Assembly (NCBI GenBank): GCA_033558025.1
Contig: JAUCEF010000005.1
Span: forward strand, 7,440,001-7,504,000
DNA: 64,000 nt
Direction: 5' to 3'
DNA from: Phytophthora sp. 'mugwort'
Taxonomy: Eukaryota > Oomycota > Peronosporomycetes > Peronosporales > Peronosporaceae
Each line of letters starts with the position of its first letter. Position 1 is the first letter of the stretch. Of the stretch, positions 9,907 through 20,910 are shown in pieces. The notes beneath the pieces were generated by a model that ran no database searches, was not told the DNA's origin, and worked only from the letters and a program-made list of their open reading frames with translations. The position numbers and the translations under genes were made by a program.

Positions 9907-11631
9907 ATGGTTAAAGTCTTCCTTGCCTTGAGCGCCGCATTAGTGATGGCTACCCCAGCGGCCGCCTCGGTGTTCGTGAGCTTCGTCAACTCGTGCTCAT
10001 ACTCGGTCAGCCTGTACGACAACAGCAAGACCGAAATCATCGCGGCCGGGAGCTCAACGAGCCGCGACCTGGCCAGCGGCTACCGCGGCATGTTCCGTGA
10101 CGGAACGGGCGATGAGGCCACGCTCGCCGAGTTCTCTGTCGCGGGTGGCTACACCTGGTACGACATCAGCGTCATTCCGCCTGGAAGTGGTAGCTGCTCG
10201 TCCTACAAGGCCTGCAAGGAGCTCACGGGCAAGTCCGGCTACAACGTAGCCTTGAGCATCGCGCCAGACACAAGCTCAGCCAAATCCGTCTCTACCACCT
10301 GTGCTACCGTCACCTGTGAGAGTGAGCAATGCTCTGACGCCTACCTGTACCCGTCGGACGACAGCAAGACCCACAGCTGCCCGGACACGCTGCCCTTCAC
10401 GGTGACGTTTTGCCCCGGCGGGTCCAGGTCCAGCACCATGACAACCACCACGCCATCGTCTTCTACGACTCAGTCGAGTACCACGACGTCCGCTCCGGCC
10501 GCCACCACCGCGGTCCCCGAGGTCCAGGACGACTACGAATCGGGCGTAGTGGCCACCTCGTCTGAGAGTGCCACGACCAGCAGCTCGTCGATTTCAACGT
10601 CCACGAAGACTTCAACCGCTTCGGCCACACAGACTTCGTCAACAGGGTCGACTGGCAGTGCCGCATCGTTCTCGAGCGCCACCATCAGCTCCAGCTTCGT
10701 GTACAACGGCACCGATGCCGGTTCGGCTACGGGTACTTACGATAAGATCACGGAAATGTCGTCGTGCACGACCGAGAACGTGTCTGTGAGCGATCCCGTG
10801 GGTCCGTTCAGCGAGGAGGTGTCCATGGTTTTCCGTGGGCCCATGACCATCTACAACATCGCCGTGTTTAACGCTACCTCGGGCAGCGATTGGACCAAGG
10901 TTTCGTCCTACAGTCAGAATGGTACTCAGGACAACATGGTTTTCATGAACAACCTCAATATCGACTACACCGGCGCTGATTCCAGCCCACAAGGTTACGC
11001 CACAGCCGATGGCTCTGGAACTGCCACGAAATCGACCATTTTCGGCGGCTCCCTTGCTGATGCTTCGGACGCTTCTGTGGTCGGTGGCGGGCCGTGCGTG
11101 TCCACGGGCTGCGAAGTCAACGTCATGACTGAGACCAATTGCGCAAACGAGGATGGCTGCATCGGCTACTACGACGACATGGGCTTCCACGGCTGGGATG
11201 GCGGCATGAAGATGTTCGTGACCAAGCTGCAAATGCCCACCGGCGACTCCGTGAACCGCCCTGCTATCTGGATGCTGAACGCTCAAGTTGTGCGTGCTAA
11301 CCAGTACGGCTGCAACTGCCGTGGCGAGGGCTCGGAGGGTGGCTGCGGTGAACTCGACATTGCCGAGGTCATTGAGACCAACACGGGCAAGGACAAGGTA
11401 TCGACACACTACTATTTCTTCGACGGCAGCGTGTCCCCCGGCGGTGACAACTATGCCGCGCGTCCCACAGACTCGGCTGTGACGTACGTGACCATCATCG
11501 ACAACTCTAACACAGGCACCATCAAGATCATCGAGCTGGGCGGTGACGACTTCGACTTCGACGTAAACGCCGTGACTGCCAACCAGGTGACGTCATGGAT
11601 TGAAGCTTCGGTCGAGAACTTGCTGAGTTAA
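9907..11631 (+). CDS. Secreted thaumatin-like / TOS1-like glucanase fusion, copy B
   Basis: This 574-residue single-exon paralogue of the 5061-6881 gene has the same order of parts. A signal peptide (MVKVFLALSAALVMATPAAA) is followed by a thaumatin-like domain (FVNSCSYSVSLYDN, GYNVALSIAPD), a Ser/Thr linker shorter by roughly 30 residues (about 178-255), and the TOS1-like domain. The GH16-like signature is GELDIAEVIE, with Glu482, Asp484 and Glu487. Both copies share PQGYATADG-type and GYYDDMGFHGWDGGMKMFV stretches, so the catalytic half is much better conserved than the linker. It probably acts on beta-1,3-glucan of the organism's own wall or of plant callose; this is inference. It is tandem with copy A, with about 3 kb of repeat-rich DNA between them. 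Confidence 0.85.
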   Translation: MVKVFLALSAALVMATPAAASVFVSFVNSCSYSVSLYDNSKTEIIAAGSSTSRDLASGYRGMFRDGTGDEATLAEFSVAGGYTWYDISVIPPGSGSCSSYKACKELTGKSGYNVALSIAPDTSSAKSVSTTCATVTCESEQCSDAYLYPSDDSKTHSCPDTLPFTVTFCPGGSRSSTMTTTTPSSSTTQSSTTTSAPAATTAVPEVQDDYESGVVATSSESATTSSSSISTSTKTSTASATQTSSTGSTGSAASFSSATISSSFVYNGTDAGSATGTYDKITEMSSCTTENVSVSDPVGPFSEEVSMVFRGPMTIYNIAVFNATSGSDWTKVSSYSQNGTQDNMVFMNNLNIDYTGADSSPQGYATADGSGTATKSTIFGGSLADASDASVVGGGPCVSTGCEVNVMTETNCANEDGCIGYYDDMGFHGWDGGMKMFVTKLQMPTGDSVNRPAIWMLNAQVVRANQYGCNCRGEGSEGGCGELDIAEVIETNTGKDKVSTHYYFFDGSVSPGGDNYAARPTDSAVTYVTIIDNSNTGTIKIIELGGDDFDFDVNAVTANQVTSWIEASVENLLS

Positions 11632-12506
11632 ACAGTTATCATGCGTAGCTGGTTGAGATTAAAATAGAGCCATGCTGGGCCTCGTTTTAAAACAACTCGG
11701 GCAGCAACTTGATGTATACTTAAGTACACTGCGATCACTTCAATTTACTTCCTTGAGTGGCGTCTCTAGTCAAAACGTTCGTGTTGGGATATCTTGCCTA
11801 TACATTATTTTAAGAAGTTCTTGTGCTCCAAAGTCACCTGGTGAAATACATCTTGGCCCGAGTTTCGAGCAACTTTCAACTTCAACAAATACCTCGCTCT
11901 GTCTTGCACTTCGAAGCTACGAACAACTTTCTGCTTCTTATCGCACCACCTGCCGTCGCGCACATGCTCTGGTCATTTGCCTTTATCAGACTTCGCGACA
12001 TTGTTGCAAGCGATATATTGTCGGAAACTCATCCGAACAATACAAACATTAGTTGATGTAGATCAAAGATTTGAGACCTTAATCTATATATAATCTATAG
12101 ATTAACGTCAATATATTACTTTGACATCGATAATAGGCTATGGCGCTTGTTTTGGAGCGAAAAAACCGAGTTGAAAAACTGTACATTTCACTGTGGGACA
12201 TTTGGTAAGCCAATCAAAATCGATCGTTACACTTGGTTTTGCGCTGACTATAACTTTATGATTCTTCTCTTGGTTTTCGTGTATGTTATGAATCTTTGCA
12301 TGTGTTTATGCACGCTCCCATGCATATTTTATGCCAATTTCTACAAAATTTGTGACCGCGCAAAAAAAAAAAACGGTCAGTATCCATACTACTATTAGTT
12401 TAGTAGTTTTGAATGCGATCCACCTGCCCAACATTTTTTTTTCGAGGAAAGGATTTCAAATAGCTTTGGAGTGCTTTTTTCGCGAGTGTTTTTTTTTTTT
12501 ACGAGT
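11632..12506. other. AT-rich intergenic region
   Basis: Open frames near 11672-12056 and 12147-12398 carry no recognisable domain and look like chance frames. A perfect hairpin with 10-bp arms lies at 12079-12105. Runs of A and T occur near 12361 and 12492. Confidence 0.4.
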
Positions 12507-12822
12507 AGCGAGGCTAGTGCGCCTAGCTCCTCCAGCCTGTTGTCTGAGAACGATGACTACAACAGCGAGGAACTCGCCGCTGACGAGGTGGTGGAGCAGT
12601 ATATCAAGGCGGTGCTGAATACTTCGTGCTGTAAAGAATGAATGCTTCTCGTCTCGCGCAGAAGAAGTTATCGGCTTATTTAGGGGATACACGCAGCGAC
12701 ACCTTTTACACTTTCCCGAACCAGAAGACGTTGAAGAAGCACGCGCCACAAAGCGAGCCCGACGAGAGAAGACATTAAGCACCAAGGTGGCAGATAGCGA
12801 CAGCAATGTAGAAGAAAAATAA
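12507..12822 (+). pseudogene. Remnant of an unidentified, charged protein (possible transposase tail)
   Basis: Two adjacent frames read like real protein. One starts SEASAPSSSSLLSENDDYNS and continues to AADEVVEQYIKAVLNTSCC. After a frame change, EEVIGLFRGYTQRHLLHF leads to KRARREKTLSTKVADSDSN and a stop at 12822. Acidic then basic composition resembles the tails of transposon proteins, but I do not recognise the family. Confidence 0.3.
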
Positions 12823-13548
12823 GTCGCCACTAAATAAAAATATCGCTCTTAAAAGCAGACGAATACACTTGTGCGAAACACTAAATACATGAAGACAGTG
12901 CAAAAAAATATAAACATTAGTTTAGCATTTTGGCGGTTCTAGTAGGAACTAGCCGAAACGGATATAAGAAATGGATTCTACGCCCAAGAAACTATTAATT
13001 CATTAATAATCGCAAAAAACAGTTAAGGTCGAAAAAAAACAGTTTCTGGAAGTTCAACTCGGACTACTCACGCCGAGGCCTCAGCACGATAGCTCAAAAA
13101 ATGAAGCTGAGATATTGCCCTTATGGATAACTAATAACTCATAATTGGGCAGTTTGGCGTTATGACCGGTTTTTTTTGAACGGTTTCAAAAAGTCGATAA
13201 ATTACTATTGTGATAAATTCATGCATCCGAGTCTAATTTATCATAATAGCAATTTATCGACTGTATTCCAGTAAGAGGTGTTCGACTTGTTTGGCTATTA
13301 TTGTAGCATGTAGGAATCTGCCACTACGCAATACCTGTACTAGTATTAAAGTATACAATTTACAAGTAAGGGGCATTAATGGAATGACGAGCAATTGCTG
13401 CTCACTACACTGTAGGATCGATTACATACGACAAAAAGTTCTCAAGAGAATCTTAGTAAGTCCCATACGTACAAAGCACGGCATTATCGGCGCTTGATGC
13501 CACACTTTCCGCTGTGTGTGGCGTTCATCGATGGATCAAAGTCTTGGG
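12823..13548. other. AT-rich intergenic region
   Basis: No gene was seen. It contains a strong hairpin listed separately. Confidence 0.4.
13193..13261. repeat. Hairpin with 27-bp arms
   Basis: Arms at 13193-13219 and 13235-13261 are complementary at 25 of 27 positions around a 15-nt loop. Arms are AT-rich and begin GTCGATAAATTACTATTG. It could be a tiny fold-back insertion or a structured RNA; no other evidence separates these. Confidence 0.75.
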
Positions 13549-14835
13549 CTACATCTTCTTGAACCGGGCTTTGCTGTGCTGGATCTTGCTGTGATACGTC
13601 TCCATCCTGCAGCACGCCGACACCCAGATTTTCGAAGTCTTTTGGAGCTTCGTAGCAGCTCCCGGTGCGTCGTCTGTAATTTCCTTGAACTGCTTGGCCG
13701 TGCCCAAAGCAGTTGGGCCATTTACAGAGTCGAACTTACCGCTGTTCTCCAATATATTCGCTGAACATGTCCGACCCAGTCCTGCAGTGCAGTCGTCTGC
13801 CGTTGCGATGCTGGATTTGGTTAGGTCATCAGTGTGGATAGGAACCGCCGTGTCTTGGATAGAGTTGCCTTCTGCCACAATTTTTTTTTTTTTTAACAAA
13901 CGCGTTAGCTCCCGGCTCGAACGAGTGATCCGAGTCGTCGGCCCAGTAGTTGCTGACAACATGCGCCACAACATTTGCAGCGTCACTTGACGCGCCAACA
14001 AATTTTTGGGGGACCGATCGGAGGTCGCATGAATATAATTGTTCACAAAGGTCACGCGAGTGATAGTGCCATCGAGGATGAGTGTCCAGTAGTGACGTCC
14101 GTCACACGAGCTGGACCAGTCCGTACGGCCATCAAAGTCCGAGTTACTGATCGTCAGATTCTCGACGCCAGCAAAGCCGCTAACGAACATTTGTCGGCCA
14201 ACACGCGATACCTTGACATGGTCGATCCAGACGTTCTTCATGGCTCTCTCCTCTGTTCCTTGGATGTAGATGGCGTCTCCGCCCCAAACATACTGCGGGT
14301 TGAGCTACGTGATGTGGATATTCTGGATAATAATGCTATCACCGTCCAGCCGCAGGCTTTTCCTGTCAAGACACCCATTTGGCCGATGCCACGTAAGGTT
14401 TTATTGCTCTTGACGACAAGTGCATTTTTGGCAGCTTTGTCGTACGTAACCTCAATGGGGACAGCTTGGTCGCAACCTCCAGTCTTCGTCATAGTCGTAT
14501 CTCCTTCAAACAATATGACGTCTTGACCAGCGAAGCCATTCTTCTTGGCGAGGCAGTCCGTGTTGGATTTGGGGCGACAGCCTTGCTCGATAGTCGAACC
14601 TTCAGTTCCACGGAGGTCGAATCCCTTGTCCAGCACAACGACTTGAGGTTCGTCGTCTTGTAGAAGCGCTGTGAGCTCTTTAACTGTCTTTGGGTAAACT
14701 GGTTCAGCCGTCCCGACGCCCTGTGCCTGCAGCGAAACCTGGGGCTTCGCCGATGGTGAGTGCGTGGCCAACCGAGTGGGCAGCGAGCATCACGACGGCC
14801 AGTATTGTTTTAACCAAGTGACAGTGGACGCGCAT
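13549..14835 (-). pseudogene. Pectin lyase (PL1) pseudogene
   Basis: This is a decayed paralogue of the intact pectin lyase at 44425-45777. The probable original start is at 14835 with a signal peptide (MRVHCHLVKTILAVV), followed by GEAPGFAAGTG. The frame then breaks and resumes at YPKTVKELTALLQDDEPQ. It breaks again near 14340, passes an in-frame stop just before LNPQYVWGG, and reads [18 protein letters not shown] to SDRSPK before a further shift near 13990. A run of T/A near 13880-13895 disrupts the next block. The catalytic-region Arg (DRSPK) survives, but the preceding Gly of the intact copy is Asp. With at least four lesions a full-length enzyme cannot be made. Confidence 0.9.
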
Positions 14836-15282
14836 TGAGACTTGGACGCAAAGGCAAATTGAAGAATGAACGTCGTCAGGACTATGAAGACGTGCCGTCT
14901 TCATTTCGTTATAATATCACCCACAGAGGACTGCATAATAGAGAGCATTGGATAAAGGATGCTGCCCATTGGGAGGTGCGTGTCTACAACTTGAGCGAAC
15001 AGAAACACATAATTTCGATACTCGCCAGGAGTGGTCAGAGCAGCGACAGATGATCCCATCGCTAATCAAAGCGTTGGGACCAACTCTTTATTCTTCTTAA
15101 GGGTATTCCTCGGCCAGGAGTGTATCCGGTAGTACTATTTAGTACATGTAGCGAGTTGTGCTCTCACAACCAACCAGCCCTTCGGTCTTGCTCCAAAACT
15201 CGCCGCAGCCACTCGCTCGACATCGAACCTCCTCACTGCTGGTTAACGCACTGTGTCGCGTTCGTGCGTTCCTAGCACTCGG
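14836..15282. other. Upstream flank of the pectin lyase pseudogene
   Basis: No gene was seen. Short open frames have no domain. Confidence 0.35.
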
Positions 15283-15440
15283 TCATTTTTCAAACAGGTC
15301 GATCTCGTATGTGTACGGCTGGCACGTGTCAAGATTTTGGTCAATCCACTCGAAGCGTAGCAATTCCTCATCTTTCCAGCCGTTGATGTGATCCGTCAAA
15401 GCAATGAGGCCAACGAACAGTGCCTCCGCTAGCCAACTTC
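15283..15440 (-). pseudogene. Short protein-like remnant, family unknown
   Basis: The minus strand reads LIALTDHINGWKDEELLRF and continues to QPYTYEIDLFEK before a stop at 15283. Codon flow and charge pattern look protein-like, but the piece is under 50 residues and I do not recognise it. It may be transposon debris. Confidence 0.25.
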
Positions 15441-15769
15441 AGCAAGTCTGAACTTCTGGGTTTTGTAGCGCCACAGCATCGATCGAGTGTACTAGCAGGT
15501 AAAGTGGAGACAAATGTCGTGACGGTTTAGTCTTGGTGATATGTCGGCACAACACGGATGCAAGACAACAACAACGAAACGAAAACACTCAGCAACCCTC
15601 CGACAGAAACTGCAATAGAATCTCGTACGTGTTGACTCAGCTCTGTAAAGCATGGCCAAGTCCCGCACGGCGCTCACTAACAATCAGAGGTTGCAGATTA
15701 GACAGCACTACGCTGCACACCCCTACCTGTCCCGGAAGGGGTTATACGCGCGGGCGCATGCCGCACTGT

Positions 15770-16110
15770 CGGTGCCTCAGTCTCCCGAGAAGAGGACCCA
15801 ATAACTGATGAGCTTACCGCCATACTCTTGCGCATCCATACCCGATGTCAGTAACGGATTCCAAATCCACCAGAGGAGAACACGACAGACGAGCCCACTG
15901 ATGAACACTTTGGCGGTCTCGAGGAGTACGTTGGCGCTAAGGATGACGAACCTATGTATATGACGAAGGGCTCGCAGCATGAATCTTTCACTCCTGATGT
16001 CGAGCTTGAGCCTGAAAACATAAAGGATCAACTCAAGAGATCGCCGAGCTTCTCGTCCGCGCTGATTTCAACGGACAAGTCGACAGGTCTGTGAAGGAAC
16101 TTTGCGAGAT
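15770..16110 (+). pseudogene. Acidic protein-like remnant, probably transposon-derived
   Basis: One plus frame reads REEDPITDELTAILLRIHTR, meets a stop, then continues as an acidic stretch (PTDEHFGGLEEYVGAKDDEP, then TPDVELEPENIKDQLKRSP). No domain is recognised. The content resembles spacer regions of retroelement or transposase polyproteins. Confidence 0.25.
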
Positions 16111-17259
16111 GCAGTGAGAACTACGAGATGAGCTTGGCAGGAAGCAAGCGCACATGCAGCGTATGTCCCTGCTGGACTTGTTCAGATATCCTGCACATAT
16201 GAACTTTTCTTTAGTTAAGCACCTGAGACTGACATTTTTGACGATTTGTATTCCATATTACGTTCAAAGGGTGAGAGGGAATAACTACTTAGGTTTGTGA
16301 ACTGTCGGGACACCATGATATCATTCCTGTTGAGGGTGTATTTCATGAGTAGGGATTCATATTGAGGGGATCATCTGTACCCTCGTATGCGCTTAATATT
16401 TTTCATCCCTTCCGCAGCGGCATCTGCTCGGCTACCGAAAAAAAAACGCGTCTCGGTTCGTGGACCAAATTTCGAGTCGTCTTGCGTGAGGATTAACATC
16501 CGCGTAGCAGTTTAAGATGTAATAGCTTGGGAGAGGGCCGTTTGTGAGGTGATTAAAAAAGTAAAGCTGATACGGTAGTAAGGCAATAAAAAGAAAAAGT
16601 TGCTCGCAAGGAATGAGATCGGCAAGCACCGTGCTAACTGGGAATTAGGCCCCACCGTCGTCGCGTACACGACCCAGCCAACCCCCACTTCGAACAACGT
16701 GTAAAAATGACCATAATGGCCAAACGGAACTGAACTATGTAGACGCTCCCGTCTAATCCGAAAAATGAAGAGTGCGAAGTGCAACATTAGCACAAGTATC
16801 ACATAAATGCAAAATAGATAACTAACTCAGTTTTTAAGTCTTTAATATGAAGGCAGAGAATATTGTCACAACATGGAACGAGACGAAACTATAAAAACAG
16901 AAAAGAAAAATGAAAACAGAGAGGACGCATCAATAACGTAGAAAGGTGTGCACAACAAAGAAAGCGATTCGAAAACACACCAGGAAATATCAACAGCAGA
17001 GAACGGTATCGAAAGATACAGGGATTAGATCAACACCAGCCAGCCAGAACACATCTTCGCGGTCCAGTTCATAGGTAATCCGTGAATCTGATTACGACCC
17101 GGTTCTATTAACCGCTCCTAACGGTCCGATTCGTGCTGTGCTTCCAGCGCCATCCACGCGTCGAGGCATTCCCACGTTGATTAACCCACGCTCCAAAAAA
17201 GCTGAGTCCCAAGCCCAACGATATCTATCTGGGCAGCCAAGACGATGGATCGGATCGTA
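16111..17259. other. Region without a supported gene
   Basis: AT-rich and purine-rich DNA (notably 16840-17000). Open frames are short and unsupported. Confidence 0.35.
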
Positions 17260-19190
17260 GTCGTTTTTTTTTTTAAAAACGTGGCGTTGAAGATAAATAT
17301 TGCCATGTCCTCCGAAGAGGCCGAAGAAGAGCCCCAAATCTCGGTGGATCCAGCAGCTGTCTCAGGGGACGGTGGAGCAACTGGAATAGCACCTGGACTC
17401 CCAGCCGGTGTTTGCAGCCACCACGAGTCAGCTTCAGCGATGTCAGCTGTGCCTGGGCAATATGACGGCCATCGTATGCGCTACCGGCTGTGAGGTGCCG
17501 ATCGACTGTGTGTGCAACTGCGACAGAAGCGGCTGGTGTCTGTATCGCGTGGATCAAGACGCTTTCGTGCACGATCACAAAGAGATCAACTGTGTATCAC
17601 CAGGGAGCTCACGCGATGGTTGACCAGACGATGTTCAACCGGATGATGCTACAGCTGAAACGTTACACCAAACCTGGCGGCAACCGGGGCGAACCGATGG
17701 CCATTCCGAGCAACATGATTGACCAGATCCACCTGACCGAGGACACAGTTCCTCGTCTCGGCCAAGTCCAGCGAACGGCATATCACCACAAGAAGGTTCT
17801 ACTGATGGTTACAGCTCTCGTGTCCCAGATGCGCGAGACGGTTCGTGTTTTGTGGTATCGTGAGGACCTCGACGAAACAACACCGTTCACGTTCGCGTAT
17901 CCGATAGACGACTTCGGGATTCCAATGATCGGGAACGGTCCCGAGACCAAGCCGTTCTTGGTTGGTGTGATGACAAAAAGGCAAGCTCGCGGGCTTTATC
18001 GAGCGGCAGAGTTCCCATTCCACATCGACGTGACGTACAAAGATCAACCAGTCGGGGTACTCTATGGTTGTCTGCGGCACTTCCGACGCGAGCCGCTCCG
18101 TGCACGTTGCAGCCGTTTTTCTCACGTCACATCTGCGCCAGGAGCAGTACGCCTCGATCTTCTCCAGCATTTTTGCTGTGTACCAGCTCGTCACGGCGGC
18201 CCAGCTCAAGGTGCGCTACGTCATGGGCGACGCCAACGACGCCCAATTCAACGATTTCGCGGAAGTAGTCATTCCCAATTGTCCCAGCGCAACGTATCTC
18301 ATGTCCTTCTTCCATGCAATGCTCAACGTCAGGAATAAGGCCAAGCAACTATCCGGGCCGGATCGAAGTCTAGTCTACAAGCACGTATATCGATTCACCA
18401 CGCCAGCAACCAGTTCGACGCTGAAGGCGAGGTTGTAGATGTTTTATGCGCGTGGTCTGCTCGACCGACGCTGAAGGCATTTCTGCAATATTTCAAACAC
18501 GAGTGGCTCGAGTCCCGGTTCCATCGCTAGCAGTGTTACCAGAGCGCCATCAGCCACGCCAAGACGAAGAATCCTCTCGAGCAGTTCATCAAGGCTTTCA
18601 AGCGTGACTACACGCTCCGTCAACTGCTTCCGTTGAACTCGCTCATGCTGAAGATGCACAAATTGTGCAAGACGAAGGCGGTGGCGATCCAAGCCTTCAA
18701 GGAACCTAGCGTGGCCACCACAGATCTCCCAAGGCGTCTCAAGTATCTTCGCAACGCCGGTCTCCTGAGTCACAAGCTCGTCCAACGGACGAGTCTCAGT
18801 TTCAAATGGACGACAATGCCCTTGAGACACAAGTCATCGTCAAGCAGCACGGTGTCCAGAGCAGCGCCTTCCCGCTCACGAACACAGACAAAGAGTGCCT
18901 CCCATCCCTCTACATGGAGGTGTACAGGCAAACCCAGGATGGATGGTAGGTCAATGTCGCAGAACGTTGGTGCCCGTGAGCGTGGTGGTTCAAGTTCGGG
19001 TGCTGTGTGCACCTCCTTGAAGCTTTGCAGATCGTCGGGGTGGCTTGGCGGTAGGAAAATCAAGCCGAAGAGACGTTCGTGATGCAGAGACGTCGACGCC
19101 GCGCGGAACCCTCGAGTGACGCGGAATGGTTGCCAAGGCAAGGCGGTCGTCCAACGCAAGTCGGTTCTGCATTGTCGCTCGAGTAGGGAA
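17260..19190 (+). pseudogene. MULE-type transposase remnant with SWIM zinc finger
   Basis: Pieces in changing frames reconstruct the order of a Mutator-like transposase. A Cys-rich N-terminal segment (near 17408-17620) is followed by a region ending in FHIDVTYK near 18010-18030. Next is VRYVMGDANDAQFNDFAEV near 18215-18265, and then a helical tail (FIKAFKRDYTLRQLLPLNSL near 18585). The two Asp residues fit the first two acidic positions of the DDE core. Near 18960-19030 a frame reads WWFKFGCCVHLLEALQIVG, the end of a SWIM finger. A basic tail (RRRRRAE) follows. At least three frameshifts and stops are needed, so it is inactive. Terminal inverted repeats were not identified. Confidence 0.65.
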
Positions 19191-20203
19191 GCTATACGAG
19201 GAGGTCGAAGACACCTTCACAAAGGATCGAAGGCGCTCCCACGTCATAAAAGGTAATACATAGGTAGCAATTCATACGTAGAGAAGGTGATCCATAACAT
19301 TCAATACACATGTATGCTCCATGAGATCGTAGTACTAGGATATCTACTCGTAAGGACGCACGCGCAAGCAGTTGTGTAGCAAGACAAGATTAGAATGGAT
19401 CAAAAATGATATTGAAGTCTATGTTCAGTAGCTGAGGTCCTACCACTCTCCGTACAACTCGTCTTGGTACCGAATTACCCTGCCTTCACGAATCATACGG
19501 CGATGGCGCGCCATTGTTCAAGACGACACGCCGTAGCCGCTCAAGAAAGCAGACTTGCACACGCGACCGACGAAAGGTAAATAATTGTGGAGACGCACGC
19601 GTTCACCGCTTGAGCGCACTGCCGCGGTCGGGCGTCTTCTGCGACGCAGAGGATGGCAAGCGCCGTGAATATGCTCAGCCGCTTCTCGGCGCGAGTCAAC
19701 CCACGCTCATGTGCAACAACCATCTCCTGCGCGGCGGCTTTACCTCGTAGGCATTAGCCACATCGGTCTGCGCGGATGAGCCGCGCCACACGGACCATCA
19801 CACTATATGGCTCGTCGAGATCCGAGTCGTCGGAGCTCGTAGCTGGATGGGAGCTGAAAATGTAGCGCCAACGAATGCCAAGTCCCGCCCAGAAATCGTC
19901 CAAGTCGTTTGCTATCCACCAGTCGGTCAATTGGTGTCAGTTTTTGGCAACAAGTATCATGCTTTCTGCCAGTCAAAAAGGCCTTGATCATTATAGGCCG
20001 AAATGCTAATATCAAAAGCCACGATATTCCCAGTTGACATCTAACGGTTAGCTGCGATACCTAACGATTAATTTGGATACCCAGCCCATCACCATGACTA
20101 CCATCGCGACCTGAGCGGAAGGTCGACAAATGGTGACGAAGGTTGCGCCTCTTTCGCGCTTCGTGTAGGATGTACAATTGAAAAGGTCATTCCAGTATCC
20201 GCG
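19191..20203. other. Region without a supported gene
   Basis: Short frames only. Near 20040-20060, CTAACGGTTA recurs; it is also the arm sequence of the palindrome at 3803-3831. Confidence 0.35.
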
Positions 20204-20638
20204 ATGTCATCGGAGCTCCCTCTGCGCAAGTGGCTCTTCGCTTTCTGCAAGGAACATCTCGCAGCTCCCCCTGGCGGTGGGTCCATCACGAATCAAGCAT
20301 CCCGCCTTCTGATCAAGCACGTAAAGCAGTACATGGCAGAGTTTCTATTGCCCAAGCGCACCTTAGAGGGAGTAACTCAGCGGGTGCTTGACCGGTTTCC
20401 ACGTCGCCCGCATCGACCTCAACGAGCTCGAGAAGTACGAGCTCGTTGCGCGGAGCGTTGAATACACGGGGAGTGCCACCGGTGACGAGTTCAAGTACAG
20501 GGCTCTCCTCAACGAGCCTATTATCGACGGAGGGCCAAAAGTTCTCGTCGACTGGATGCCGACCTGGCGCCAGTCGCGAACATCCGCAAGAGCGCCTTCA
20601 AGGAGTATCGCGACGCGAAGCGCAAGCGCTCTCGGTTA
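20204..20638 (+). pseudogene. Remnant ending in a chromo-like segment
   Basis: The first frame reads MSSELPLRKWLFAFCKEHL to TLEGVTQRVLDRF, then shifts near 20390 into TGFHVARIDLNELEKYELVA. It continues to KYRALLNEPIIDGGPKVLVD and WMPTW. After one more frame change it reads EPVANIRKSAFKEY and a basic end. The pattern (V.LVDW..TWEP..NI) resembles a compact chromodomain as found at the C-terminus of some retroelement integrases and oomycete transposon proteins. The assignment is by pattern only. Confidence 0.4.
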
Positions 20639-20737
20639 ATGCTCGTACGAAACAGTAGGGCAGCACATTAACAACAGTTAATACAACATTCGTATTATCT
20701 TACACTAATTTTCGTGTTTGTGTTGGAGGTTCTTCGT

Positions 20738-20910
20738 GTGCGCGCCACGCCCAAAAGGCTAGAGCTCATGCGCAGGTAACGCAAGCCACGCCAGATAGGC
20801 TACAGCTCACACCCAGGTTACGCTCGCCACGCCGAAATGGCTACAGCCCACGCACTGGCAGCCTCTAAACTTGCGGGCGCCGCCACGCCAAAAAGGCTAC
20901 AGCTCATGTC
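20738..20910. repeat. Four degenerate copies of a ~40-bp unit
   Basis: Each copy contains GCCACGCC, then a short A-rich step, then GGCTACAGCTCA (or close variants). Copies start near 20742, 20782, 20822 and 20881. The first three are spaced 40 bp apart; the last follows a 20-bp spacer. No coding role is evident. Confidence 0.7.

Noticed and set aside
10639..11409. A 256-codon minus-strand frame
   Set aside because: It lies fully antisense to TLP-TOS1 copy B and is explained by its codon bias.
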